From Hansfordia pulvinata (lineage: Eukaryota > Ascomycota > Sordariomycetes > Xylariales): a stretch of DNA of 64,000 bases. Both the position numbers and the translations under genes were made by a program. Of the stretch, positions 33,087 through 44,062 are shown one piece after another (position 1 is the stretch's first letter; each line of letters begins with the position of its first letter). The stretch is from positions 868,001-932,000 of the forward strand of contig BJKQ01000007.1 of assembly GCA_006538405.1 (NCBI GenBank), in the 5' to 3' direction. Below the pieces are notes generated by a model. The model was given only the letters and a program-made list of their open reading frames with translations. It did no database searches and was not told the origin of the DNA.

Positions 33087-33853
33087 ACGCTTCTAGCCAA
33101 GACTCTTGGGTGAGATAGATAGGCGCAAGATCTAAAGCCAAACTACCAGATACCTCTTGCCCCCGATATTATGCGATATGCACCGTACGTCACGAACAAG
33201 GCAGTGGTAGACAGTGAACGTTGAAGTCCTTTTGGATTCGCATATCCAGTCTCGCCCGAAACCCCTGCCGTATGGAACACCGAATGGAAGCGCCACGTGT
33301 GAGCCACACGTGCTGTACGAAGGGAAAAGCTCGGCCTCCATTTCGCGATTCGAGTACCACGCGTCCGACCCCTAGCAGCAGGCGAAGCACAGACTGGCCC
33401 ACCAGAGTTGAGACAAAGAGACCTTTGAACGAGCATTTCGACGAAGAAAAGAGTCTATTGTATACTAAAGGGGACGGAGATGAACATTTCTCTATTGAAA
33501 GCGGACGTGCGTGCGCCCGGCAGAACATTGCCATGGTGGAACGATTCGGGGACAGGGAGCGAGATGAAAACGGGAGTAGGACGTGGATGCGGTTTTATAT
33601 GAAGAAGAAGAAGAAGAAAAAAGAAGGGAAAAAAAGAGATGGCCACTTGCTTTTGGTGGGGAATCATGAGTGAGAAAAGGGGCGGAGGGGATGATGGATG
33701 ACAGAATAGGCCTCAATACGAGTCAGACAGGTCACCAAAAGACGCCTAAGAAATATTGAAGAAGAAGAAAAGGAAAGGAAAGGAAGAAAACACCGTATTC
33801 CGTTTCATCCTCATAAGCATAAGAAAAAACAAAAGGGATACAAGAGGCCAAAG

Positions 33854-33925
<72 letters not shown>

Positions 33926-34109
33926 AACAGAGATGCTAAAAAGAGTCCAATTCTTTAACGCCCAGCTTCCGGAACCCGCTAACCCATTCGACCGAAGCAC
34001 ATAGAGGGGGAAAGGAGAAATGTAGGAGAGAAAAGCAGGGGGGGGCAGCAAGGGAGACAAAAGATATCCCATCTCTCTCTCCCTCTCCCCCGCTTCCCCT
34101 CCGCCGCAA
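33087..34109. other. Convergent 3' flanks with GA repeat
   Basis: SCAP (+) and the next gene (-) end toward each other. Purine-rich runs at 33600-33640 and 33760-33930 include a long GA microsatellite. No gene is seen. Confidence 0.55.
33857..33923. repeat. GA microsatellite
   Basis: About 33 uninterrupted GA units in non-coding sequence between SCAP and the downstream gene. Confidence 0.9.
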
Positions 34110-34892
34110 TCACCACCGCGCCGCGCCGGCGCCGGCCGCGGTCCGCCGCCGCCTGTGTCGCTTGTTAGCTGTGTTGGCTGTGGTCGTGGTGGTCGTGGTG
34201 GTCGTGCGCCGCGGAGGAGGAGGGGGACGAGAGGGACGAGAGGGGGCGGCCGTGTTGTCCTCCGGGGCGCCCCACAGGCGGCAGGCCTCGCAGACCTCGC
34301 CGTCGTCCAGGGCTATGGTCTGCATCACCACCCTCTTCGGGGGGCGGGGTTTGTTGTTGTTGTCGCTGTTGTTGGCGGTGGTGGTGGTCGTGACGGTGGT
34401 GGTGGTGGTGGTGGTGGTGTCGCTGCTGGTGGTGTGGCGACGGCGGTGGTGTTGGTGTTGTTGGTGTTGGTGTTGTTGGTGTTGGAGTTGTTGGTTGTGG
34501 AAGCGGAGGAGGTGGAGGTGGATGTTTCCGTAGGCGGCGGCGGTGGTGGTGCTTGTTGGTGGTGGCGCGGAAGGCGGGGGGCAAGTCGGCGAGGCTTGTG
34601 ATTTGAGCAGCGGCGGCGGCGTTGAATAGGGAGAGCAGGTCGAGGTCAGGCACGCGGACGAGGTGGGTGACGAGGCTGTGGTCGTGGCGGAGGAGGAAGA
34701 GGGAGGTGATGATGATGATGATGGTGGTGGTGGTGTTGGCGACGACGTCGAGGACGAGGACGAGGAGGAGGACGAGGAAGATGAGGAGGGAGGATCGCAG
34801 GGCTTCTGGATCCAGGCCGCGCCGTCGCAGTACGCCGCAAAGGCGTAGGCGCGGTGTTTGCAGTCGAAGAGGTACTCGTAGAACCGGCACAT
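34110..34892 (-). CDS. Cysteine-containing low-complexity fungal protein, unknown function
   Basis: Single-exon frame of 260 residues. The N-terminus MCRFYEYLFDCKHRAYAF and WIQKPCD, together with a later GEVCEACRLWG, resembles a widespread family of fungal proteins that begin MC-x-YE and carry a few spaced Cys/His (C..C-H..C...C..C), possibly a zinc-binding arrangement. Between them lies extreme low complexity: Ser runs, Pro runs, about 15 His interleaved with Gln, and Thr runs of 8-9. The C-terminus is Arg-rich (KRHRRRR). I do not know a function. The conserved ends argue for a real gene; the middle consists of expanded codon repeats. Confidence 0.6.
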   Translation of the reverse strand: MCRFYEYLFDCKHRAYAFAAYCDGAAWIQKPCDPPSSSSSSSSSSSSSTSSPTPPPPSSSSSPPSSSSATTTASSPTSSACLTSTCSPYSTPPPLLKSQASPTCPPPSAPPPTSTTTAAAYGNIHLHLLRFHNQQLQHQQHQHQQHQHHRRRHTTSSDTTTTTTTTVTTTTTANNSDNNNKPRPPKRVVMQTIALDDGEVCEACRLWGAPEDNTAAPSRPSRPPPPPRRTTTTTTTTTANTANKRHRRRRTAAGAGAARW

Positions 34893-35202
34893 GCTGTATG
34901 ATTTTGTCGTCTTCCTCGTGGGCGGGCGGGCGGCGGCGGCGGCGGCGGCGGTGGTGGTGAGGTTCGCGATGTCAGCGGTATTCTTGTATCTTGCGCCAGC
35001 TCGCGTGGTTCAAGCAAGTCAAGGGCTCAGAGGAGAGGAGAGAGGAGCAGCGTTGCCCCCTTCCCCCTTTCTTATCCCGACCCGGCGCTTGGTTCTCTCC
35101 GTTCAAAGGTCGGGCGGCGTAATCTCGTCGAGGTTGGTTGTCGGCTTTGCGGTTTTGTGGTCCGGGGGTCCCGGGTGTTTGTCGTTGAGTCGGCGCTTCT
35201 GC

Positions 35203-35230
35203 CTCTCTCTCTCTCTCTCTCTCTCTCTCC
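35203..35230. repeat. CT microsatellite
   Basis: About 14 CT units upstream of the minus-strand gene ending at 34110, in non-coding sequence. Confidence 0.85.
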
Positions 35231-37470
35231 CCCCTTTTGCCTTGCCTCTCTTCTACACCCACACACCCTTTCACCGGGTTGGGTTGTCGGCGCCTCCGGT
35301 CCGCTCGGAGGGCAATCAGGGTCGTCCGGGGAGCCCGGCGATACTGTCAGGGCGCGGTCTGGTGCTGTTTGGCGCGGTGCCGGCCGTGTCTCGTGCATGT
35401 GTGCGTGCGACGATGAGACCAGCCGGGGTTCGAGTCCGTTCGGGTTGGGAGGTCGGCTTTGTTCTTGAGCAATATCGCTCTCTGTTGGGGGCGTCGACAA
35501 TCACAGCAGCAGCAGCAGTTGTATTTGGACAGAAATCCAACAACCAGAGAAGCAAGAAAGCAGCAAGCCGCCTGCCCGCCAGCCCGACCCGATATTCTGC
35601 CCTTTTTTTCTTTCTTTCTGTTATTTGTTTTATCACATGTGCAGCAGCGAGACTTGCAGCCGCAGCTGAGTCTGTGCCGGTACAGGCGAACAAATCACAC
35701 ACGCACGAAGGGACTTGCCCTTCCCCTTGACACACGCAGCTGTCGATCTCATACACACCTACACATATGCACACTGGAATACGGAAATACTGGAATACAC
35801 ATTAACAGACAGAAACAGAGGGTGGTTGAGAGATAGAGAGAGAGAGAGATAAAAACAGAGAGACACACACATACACACGTCTAAACACACCCCGCTCACC
35901 TCCAAGGTCTGCCTAGAAAGGCAGTTTGGGGCAACGGGGCCTGTCAAGAAGCCGCACGTAGCTCTTGCTCTCTCCCTTACATAGCACATGCACATGCAGC
36001 ACTTTGACGACGTACGTGGATGAGATTCTCACAAGTAGCCACCGGGAGAGGGGGGGGGGGGGGGGGCTCTGTGTTTGCCAGGCTTGTGGGTTCGGTCCGC
36101 CGGGGATGGGAGGGCAGCGCTCAGCAGGGAAACCCTCTCCCGCTCCGCCCGTTCCCGGACACAGGCACATGAAAGCACATTCCGTCAGTGAGTCATAGGC
36201 AAGAAGCGAGACGAGGCGAGGCGAGGCTTGATCGTCCGACCTGTCCTGGTTTTAAATGGCCGACAGAGATCCGCCGGGGGCCAGGACGGGGAGGACCGGG
36301 GCTTCTCGTCTCCCTCTCAGCGGCCGGCGGAGGGGGCGGAGAGGGCGCCCGGGCCCCGTCTCTGTGCATTACATTACCTCCATGTGCAGCCACGGCGGCG
36401 GCGGCGGCGGCGCGATCCGGGGAAAGGCGGGGGGAGGATAAATGACCACATACGTGTACCAGTAGGTACGGTAGGTAGGCAGTAGACGAAGAGGGTGTGG
36501 GTGTGAGTGGTGTACACATCTGCAGATGAGGTGCTCGTACGAGTATGCTCGTGGTGTTGCTTGTTCATGCCCGATTCTCAATAATAAAACCACCCCCTTC
36601 CCCCGCCCGCCCCTTTTCGGACTTTCGGACAGAGCAGTTTTCCAAGGTCAGGTGGAGTGGGGAGTTGAGACTCTGCGAGGGCCTGACTCGTGCAGGTCGG
36701 CTCATTACGGGGGAAACGACACGGACGGAAGCGAAAAGGCAGACGTAACGCGGGCGGTGATGGGAGGGGGGGAAACAAAAATAATAAAAAGGAAAATATG
36801 GGCCGGTATGATACCCGTACGCGGACGCATGTCATGTCCGCCACAGAGAGGTGATCACGAAAGCGGAACGACGGCGAGCATCTCTCGAGAGTACGAGTAA
36901 TCACCTGCTACATACCTCTTATTCTACTACACCACACTCGTGCTGTATCGTACATTAGGTAGACATCGAGTACTCGTATGGCTACCCCGACACCCTGTTC
37001 TACGAGTGTTGGATCTCATCAGATGCAGGATCCCGAAAAGCTGGCTGCCGCCGTGTCTCAGCCGGTCCCGGGCCCCGGAAAAGACGGGACAGCGCGGGGC
37101 GGCGAGACCCTGTGGTCCCTGGTGGGTGGCTTGCGAGTACGAGTACTCCGTACATCCCATACTCGTAGCAGGCTCGTCATGATGGCTTATCGTTTTCTCT
37201 TTCTTTCTTGTTTCCTTCTCTTAGGTATTTCCCCCTCGTTTTTTTCCAACCGGCTGAGGGACGTGGTCGGCGTCTTATAGTCCGGGTATGGATGCATGTT
37301 GTTGCGCTCCGTCTTATACGGGCTCTGTGGTGTTCGGAGACGGACTTGACCAGACGGATTAGGACGATACGGTAGGCGTACTCGTACTCGAGGTTGGGGC
37401 CCCGTTTGATGTGGTCCCACAAGTAGGTACTTTTCATTATGGTCCTTCTTTTCCTCATCATACGCAAACA

Positions 37471-37514
37471 TACACACACACACACACACACACACATACT
37501 CTCTCTCTCTCTCT
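37471..37514. repeat. Compound CA and CT microsatellite
   Basis: About 12 CA units are followed by a short spacer and about 7 CT units, in non-coding sequence. Confidence 0.85.
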
Positions 37515-40500
37515 ATTTTCCCCAGTCTCTTCCCTTTAACTGTGTCCGTGGTACACTGTTTGTTTGAGGATCACCCGGAGATGTGGTGTGTGGTGCATTT
37601 CGGGGGAGGCTACTCCTCACTCATCACTGAGAAAGGCGGACACCCTGACGCCACGCGCCAGGGGCGCCGAGGAACAGAAATATGATTTTAGAAGTGCCTG
37701 AAATTCGAGTGACCTACCTACATTACCTTACTTATTAGTATACATACGAGTAGGGGCCAGGATGGACCAGGAACAGTAGAGGAGCGCGGGCGCGCGCCTC
37801 TCTCGTGCCCGTCTGGTCGGTCGCCTCACACCGCCTCTTCTCCTTGGTCCCCGCCGGAGCGTCGCCCGCAGCAGCCCAGCCCAGAAATCCAGCCGCCCAG
37901 CCCAACAGGTGTACGAGTAACGCGTAGAGAGGTCTGATGGGGGAGGCGGGGGGGGGGGGAGACCCCTTCGCCTCCCCAACCCCCCTTTTGATTTTGACTC
38001 GTACGAGTACTACCTGCCAGCAAAGCCAGGATTGAGGCCGCATGGATCGAGGCCGCCCCCAAAGGCGCGCGAGCCGGCGGGGCAGCCAGCCGGCCAGCCA
38101 AATGTCAATGATGAGAGTTGGCGTGCTTTCCGAAGATAACGATAACATAGTACCTTACTTATTAACCCCTCCCACCTGAGGTCATTGTGGCCGACTGTGG
38201 TGATGCGCTGGCACCACTGACGGCGAGCCCCTCCCCCTTTCTCCGCCTTCTGCCTCCAACTTCTCCGGGAGCGACCTGCTCGTCATTGGACACCTTGGGA
38301 AGTAAGTAGCCGGCAAGTACGAGGTCAGGTAGGCACTCCTCGATGGGAAATACATGGGATGCGCGAGCACATGTGGGTGATCCGAGTGGCTGGCTGGCCG
38401 GCCGGTGTCGTCAGCTCGCTTTCTGGTTTTCTGAGGTGTCCGGAAGCAAAGCCTTGATGCCCAGCTGCCCTCGGCCCGCCTGTATTGATTGCGTACCTTC
38501 GGGTCCGTGTGATCCTTGTTGCGTGTCTGCCTGTCTTTCTGTTTGCTTGATCGCTGGCTGGCTGGCTGGGATAGCTGGCTACCTGATTCGGATGCTCGTG
38601 CGTCACTGTTCACAAAGTGGAAGACTCGTTCTTCAAGCCTTGAGGGAAAACGTCCACAAACACGGAGAGGATAGTGATAACAATGACGATTGTGATGGAC
38701 TCGTAGACAACCATAGACACGACACGAGAGAGCACGTGGTGAAGTCGCGATGTCCCCTTAAGTGGACCGGCGGGGGGCGGGGGGTTGTTTCCGACGGTAG
38801 TGGACGTCGCTTTGGCTTTCGCCTTTCCGTCCTGGGTTCCAACCCACCTGTCGCGTTTTACGGTCGGACCGGAATCGACAGAGTAGATACAAGGTGATGT
38901 ACTCCTAGGCACGAGTGGCACGGTTGCGCGTCGCACTACATAATCTCTTGTACCGCACAGTAGGTTGGGTTGGACTGCCCCTCTCACCTCGCGATACATA
39001 CCTTACTCGTGAGTCGTACCTACATGTGGTGTACCTTCTACGATTACCTACACCTACGTATCCTATTCAGCCCAGCCCGGTTAGCCCGAACCATTCATTG
39101 TGCGGGCTGGGAACATGTCTCACTCTCGTCCAGAGACACGGGACGGGGCCGGTACGCGTACCTGCACCAGGGAAAGAAAAGCCCCGATACATTGTAGGCA
39201 CTCGTCGCGTCCAGCTGCACGATACGATCACTGTGCAGCGTCTTTTCCCCGGACCCAAGTGAGTCGAAATTTCTTCTGCGGGCGCCGGGAAACCGGCTGA
39301 ATTGGTGCAATCTTGCAGATAGCAGCAGCAAATAGTATGAGTACTCGTTCTCCTATGACGGTAAGTACCGTCTGTTTGTACGAGGACAACCTCACCACCT
39401 GACAATGACAGTTCAAGACAAACTCGCCCTACTCCGTACGAGTACGCATGGAACAAGCATAGGTCTGGTACGAGTACGTACATGTTGGACCCTGAACCCT
39501 AACTTTTCTTCTTCTTCTTTTGTTTTCTCTTGTCTTGCCCGTCTCCTCTCGGGGCTCGCTTGCTGTTGCGTTTGCCGCCTGTTGCATCATGGGTCACTCC
39601 ATCGATTGGGCCACAGGGCCTCTCCGTCTTTGTTGCCGCCGCCCTCGGACTACCACCAGACTGGCCAGACAGCAGAGACCAGAGCAGAGATCTGGTCATG
39701 GCTCTACGGAGCACGGGTACTCGTACCACGAATCGGCCCACCGGCCGTCCATGCTCGCTCGCTCTGGCCATTGATTGCAACGCTGACCCGATCTGATCTG
39801 GATCTAAAAATCTCTCTACTCGATCCTCGCTCGCCCCACATGCCTGTGAGTGCTGCCGCGAGTACAACCTCGTGCCTCGTACCGTTGATACTCGTACTGC
39901 TTGCTTGATGCATTATGACAAGGGCTTGCTCTTCTACCCGTGCTCTTTTTTTGTGTGCCGCGCCGTCAGCCGACGTACGTGTGTTTTTATGCGTGCGTGC
40001 GTGCGCCAAGGCCCTGGACGGGACGAGAAGCCTCCAACCCCAGTCTCGGCCTCGGTCCCCAGCCCCTGGCTTGGCTTGCCTCGATGGCTGGCTGGCTGGC
40101 TGGCTGGACGCCCAGCGGTCATGTCTAACGGTTGGTAGTGCATGCTGGTGATGATGATGATGATGATGGCGTGCCGCCTTGTTTGGCCATGGGCGTGGGA
40201 GAGCTGAGAGTGATCAAGGCCGGGCGGGTAAATGTAGGAAACACCCAAGTCGTGGACATGACAAGAATTAGGTACCTAGGAAAAGGCCAATAAAAGAGGA
40301 AGATTCGCAACCAAGTAGGTAACAGTCTCCCATGACGGAGGCCGATGCACCGTCCCGAGCCGCCCCGTCGGCCGACTCCAGTCCACGCAACCGCCCGTCG
40401 CCCACTGGATTACGAGTTAGGTACTTCGTCGCTCAGGTATCTGCCTCGTGGCGGCAGAGATGTACCCGGGCTGTCAAGAATTCACCAGACAGGTCCTTGC

Positions 40501-40739
40501 TCTGCCAGATGCCTAGGTATCTACATGTAGATACAAGGAGGTGTGCTAGTATCTAGATACATACTCCGTAAGTCGAATGGAACCCACTCAAGGACACCCT
40601 GAGAGGTGATCACCGACGTCGACAACCTTTAATCAATTGGAAGGCGCGACGGGCAGAAGCAGTCCACGGACGTCATCCACATCCATCACGATCTATGCGT
40701 ATTAGGTGGTAGATGTCAGGATGAAAGGTACACCCATCA

Positions 40740-40800
40740 GTTTAGGTACCTATCTACGCGTACCTACATGCCAGGTACCTTAGGCAAGGTTGGGCAGGTA
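40740..40800. repeat. Cluster of TAGGTACCTA-family words
   Basis: TTTAGGTACCTATC, GCGTACCTACATG and CAGGTACCTTAGG occur within 60 bases. Confidence 0.7.
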
Positions 40801-42099
40801 CGACCTCGGCCGATCCGTGCTAGCTGGCCGGGGTTTGCCTGTGCCTGACCACCTCCAGCAGAAGCAGAGGCCGGCCCGCTGTCGTTGCATTCTGCCATCC
40901 ACAATCCATGGAACCGCCCCCTGTCCCGTCCTCTGCCTGCTCTCGTGTTAGCAAGCCCCTTCCATGTACGAGTAGATGCGCTTCAGCCCGGGGCATCAGA
41001 GCCCACATACTCCAGCGTACACCTAACAAAGGAAGAAGAACAGAGGCAATGGGCATTTGGCTCGCACGGCTTGCTACCTTACTCGTACCTTGACCTTGAA
41101 CCGTCGAGCCGCCGCCGGCTCCACATGGCATGGCAATGGAAAAGGCCCTAATCATAAGCTTGCATGGATGGTCCATCATATCCGTACTCGTGGTAGTCCC
41201 GGTTTGTTAGCCAGGATCGCGGGTGCTCTTCTCGTCTGCTCTGCCGGCTTTGCTGTGCTTTGATGTGCTGGGCTGGACTTCGCGTCGACACGCCACGACA
41301 CAACACAAACCAACTCCTCAACACCACTCACCGCCCTCCACCTCTGCTCTACTCGGCCGCCTTCTGTTCCTGGCTTCAAGGGGCTCTTCCACCCCCGGGA
41401 TACGCCAATTGGGCTCCTTCGCCACAGCCATCCCCGAACACCGCCAACTCTCCCCCTTCGAGAGAGCCCACCCCAAAAAAAAAAGACGCGCTTTCCGACG
41501 CCCGACGCCTGACGCCGAAATGCTTCGCGATCCGAGTTTCACCACACCCACCACCGCCCTCGCCCTCCGTCAGCTCCCTCTCGTCTCTAGCTCCTCCGCC
41601 TCCGTCGCGTTATAGACAGCACTTCGCGCTCTCGCTCGCTTCTCTTGCTTGGCCACAGCGCGCCTCCTTGGCTCGGCTTCCCACTGGACGACGCGGTCCC
41701 GGCCACTCACCACTGCGCGCTTCGCCGGAATCATATCGGTCAGTTGCTTCCCTCCAATGGACGACGCGCCGCGCTCTCCTCTCCCCCAGCCCAGCCACGG
41801 CTGGGCCGGGGCCGCTTGATTCTCGGAGACCCAATCAACTCATACCCGTGTTTGTCGACGACAGCCCCCGGCAATTAACACCCGCCCCTCCCCGAGACGA
41901 CTCTCTTTTAACGATCGTCCGTCCTGGAGGTCTTTGTTGGAGAAGGAGAAAGAATAAAGAAGCAGCGCCTGTCGCCTTACGTCTTCTTTGTCGTTGCGCC
42001 ATTTGGAGGAAGAATTCCTTTTACTTTTTGGACGCCGAGCCGCTCCGCGCCGCGCCTCTTCTCTCTCTCCCGTCCCCGAGACAACCTTGCCGCGCCACA

Positions 42100-42130
42100 C
42101 TCGACTCGACTCGACTTGACTCGACTCAAC
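42100..42130. repeat. Degenerate CGACT pentamer repeat
   Basis: Six CGACT-like units with single substitutions (CTTGACT, CTCAAC) in the presumed leader of the 14-3-3-like gene; related units continue to about 42165. The same pentamer forms a perfect array at 10848-10877. Confidence 0.75.
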
Positions 42131-42907
42131 ACGGCTTAACCAGACTCGACGCGACACTGGACTCGCTCCACAACCCAAACCAAGCCAGCCACCACTACGG
42201 CCTCGAGATTTTCGATCCCTCGACATCGGCTGTTATGCTTTGCTCAAGCCACGCCACCATACCCTCGCTCGAGATCCCAGTAGACAGTGTGCTTGGTGGG
42301 TGTGGGAAAAGGGAGACCGTTGTTGGCTTGGTCTAGCATTCTCGAAACCCACGTGGCCGACTAATCCAGAGCGTCTCACCCGGCCCTGTCTGATTCACCC
42401 TAAAGCGCTTGCAGACGTCTGCCCCTTTTTAATTACCTAGCGAGGTGCTAGTTACACGAAAACACCACTCGAGCTTTGCTTTCTTCGCGGTGTGGTGTCC
42501 GGAGACGAGGCGCGATTCCTTGAAAGTTGGTGCTTTACCAGGGTATGTTTGTGTGTGGGCGTCTCTTTGCGTTGACCCTTTCGAGGCTTATTCCCACTCT
42601 TGCGTTTCCGAGCAAGGGCACAATATCACTTTTGCAGCTTATGCTTGAATGATTGATCAAGTGCGTCTTGACTTCTGGCTACTATCGCCGACAGGTATCA
42701 CAAGATTATGCGGTTTCCCTCATGAGCACACAGCCAGACGCCGACCCATCGTATACTGACCCGCCACCATAGTTCGCTACATACTCTGGACTTCTCGACG
42801 AAAGCAAGAAAAACAGAAGACAACCAAGCGACGCAGAAAAACCCAATCGAGCCCCTCCGTCTCCAGGGGAAAGGGAAAAAGGGGTGTCCCCCCTTGACCC
42901 CCCAAAC

Positions 42908-44062
42908 ATGGCGTCCCATGAGGTGGACCAAAAGTTCCTGGGCAGGCTGGCCAAGTCGGTGGAAACGAGCAACCCGCTGCTGTCATCGATGCTCTTCAAG
43001 ATACTCGGCCTGTCGATCAACTTGGCGGGCCAGCTGGTGCGGGCGCGCAAGCAGCGCAAGCTGGACCCGACGCGGGCGACGGCCTCGCTCGAGCTCTACT
43101 TCCACATCATCTGGCTGTCGCGCGAAGGGCTGGTCATGCTCGAGCAGTACGTTTTGCCCATGGTCGGCGACTACCACGAGCTGAAAGTGCTGGCGTACAA
43201 GCTGCGCGCCTCTTTTTACCACATCTTCGTCCTCTTCCACAACAATCCGCCTGTCACCACGCTGGGCCTGTGGACCCCCGAGGCCATCACCGCCGCGATC
43301 TCCACGTCCGCGCACATCCACGACAAGCACAGTCTTATCCATAGCATGGTGGCCGATATCAAGGGGAAGAGCGTCGACAGGGGAGGAGACCGGTCATCTC
43401 TCCAGCCAACGCACCCAATGGAAGGGGGCGCAGTCGGACCACCGCCAGGATTCAGCAGTAGCAACAATCCCAACAACAACAACACCGCTGGAATGCCATC
43501 GCAACCTCCTGATAACGCAGCCAGCTTCCTCATGCCGGCGGCTGACTACCTGCCGACGGCGCACAAGGCCTTCGCCGAGTCGGCGGCGCTGGCTGACGCG
43601 CTTCTGTGGGGCTCGCACTCGTTGCGCCTGTCGGCCAAGACGGAGCACGCCGCCTTCCTCTACGAGTGTGCCCACGACCGTGACGCCTCACGCCGCGTCG
43701 CCGCGGACGCCATCCGCGACGCCAACAACGCTACCGAAGGGATCGATGACGACATGTACGAAGACGCCGTCGAGCTCGTCACCATCCTCAGCCGCATGGC
43801 CAGGAGGGGCCTGTCGTCTTCTTCGTCAGCTCACCGTCACCCTCGTCATCAGCAACATCAGGGCGGTGCCGGAGGTGGCGGGGATGTTTCTCATGACAAT
43901 AGTGGCAGTGACGACCAGAATAATAATGGCATTGTGCACGACAACAACGGCAGCATAAGAAACAGCCCGACCAACACCGCCGATGGCGCCCGCAGCAGGA
44001 CGTCGCAGCCTGAGAGCGTCGCGACGGCCATCCCGCCTGTGGGAATGGAGAACCCCATCTGA
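42908..44062 (+). CDS. Fungal 14-3-3-like domain protein
   Basis: Single exon of 384 residues; the ATG at 42908 gives MASHEVDQKFLGRLAKSVE. The alpha-helical N-terminal half contains LYFHIIWLSREGLVMLEQYVLP and KLRASFYHIFVLFHN. A variable linker with Asn and Gly/Pro runs follows, then a second helical block (HKAFAESAALADALL, HSLRLSAKTEHAAFLYEC) near residues 215-260. This pattern matches a fungal family usually annotated as 14-3-3 domain protein; HSLRLSAKTEHAAF corresponds to the HPIRLGLALN helix of true 14-3-3. It is divergent from canonical 14-3-3 (about 250 residues, much higher conservation), so phosphopeptide binding cannot be assumed. The C-terminal tail is Ser/Asn/His-rich and disordered. 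A long CT-rich leader precedes it. Confidence 0.68.
   Translation: MASHEVDQKFLGRLAKSVETSNPLLSSMLFKILGLSINLAGQLVRARKQRKLDPTRATASLELYFHIIWLSREGLVMLEQYVLPMVGDYHELKVLAYKLRASFYHIFVLFHNNPPVTTLGLWTPEAITAAISTSAHIHDKHSLIHSMVADIKGKSVDRGGDRSSLQPTHPMEGGAVGPPPGFSSSNNPNNNNTAGMPSQPPDNAASFLMPAADYLPTAHKAFAESAALADALLWGSHSLRLSAKTEHAAFLYECAHDRDASRRVAADAIRDANNATEGIDDDMYEDAVELVTILSRMARRGLSSSSSAHRHPRHQQHQGGAGGGGDVSHDNSGSDDQNNNGIVHDNNGSIRNSPTNTADGARSRTSQPESVATAIPPVGMENPI

Larger units (their letters stand above)
36534..41190. repeat. Dispersed array of GTACTCGTAC / GTACGAGTAC words
   Basis: At least 15 copies of TACTCGTA or its reverse complement TACGAGTA lie here, several as longer palindromes: CTCGTACGAG at 36534, GAGTACGAGTACTCCG at 37134, CTCGTACGAGTAC at 37998, CGTACGAGTACG at 39434, GTACGAGTACGTAC at 39468 and GTACTCGTAC at 39717. 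They are dispersed, not tandem, and mixed with TAGGTACC words. No gene is recognisable in the interval. Confidence 0.7.
34893..42907. other. 8-kb gene-poor region: motif arrays, microsatellites, long leader
   Basis: I find no supported gene in this stretch. 34893-35700 is the promoter of the minus-strand gene and contains CT and GGC repeats. 36.5-41.2 kb carries the densest set of GTACTCGTAC/GTACGAGTAC words in the window and many TAGGTACC words. Microsatellites include CT at 35203-35230, CA then CT at 37471-37514, GGCT at 40085-40108 and GAT at about 40147-40168. From about 41240 to 42900 the sequence is CT/CA-rich with a degenerate CGACT array and is probably the promoter and long 5' leader of the 14-3-3-like gene. 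A 358-codon ORF inside it (41260-42336) has leader-like composition. Confidence 0.55.

Noticed and set aside
41260..42336. 358-codon ORF upstream of the 14-3-3-like gene
   Set aside because: CT/CA-rich leader-like sequence with Ser/Pro/Arg/Leu composition and a DSTRLDSTQ repeat from the CGACT array; no family character.
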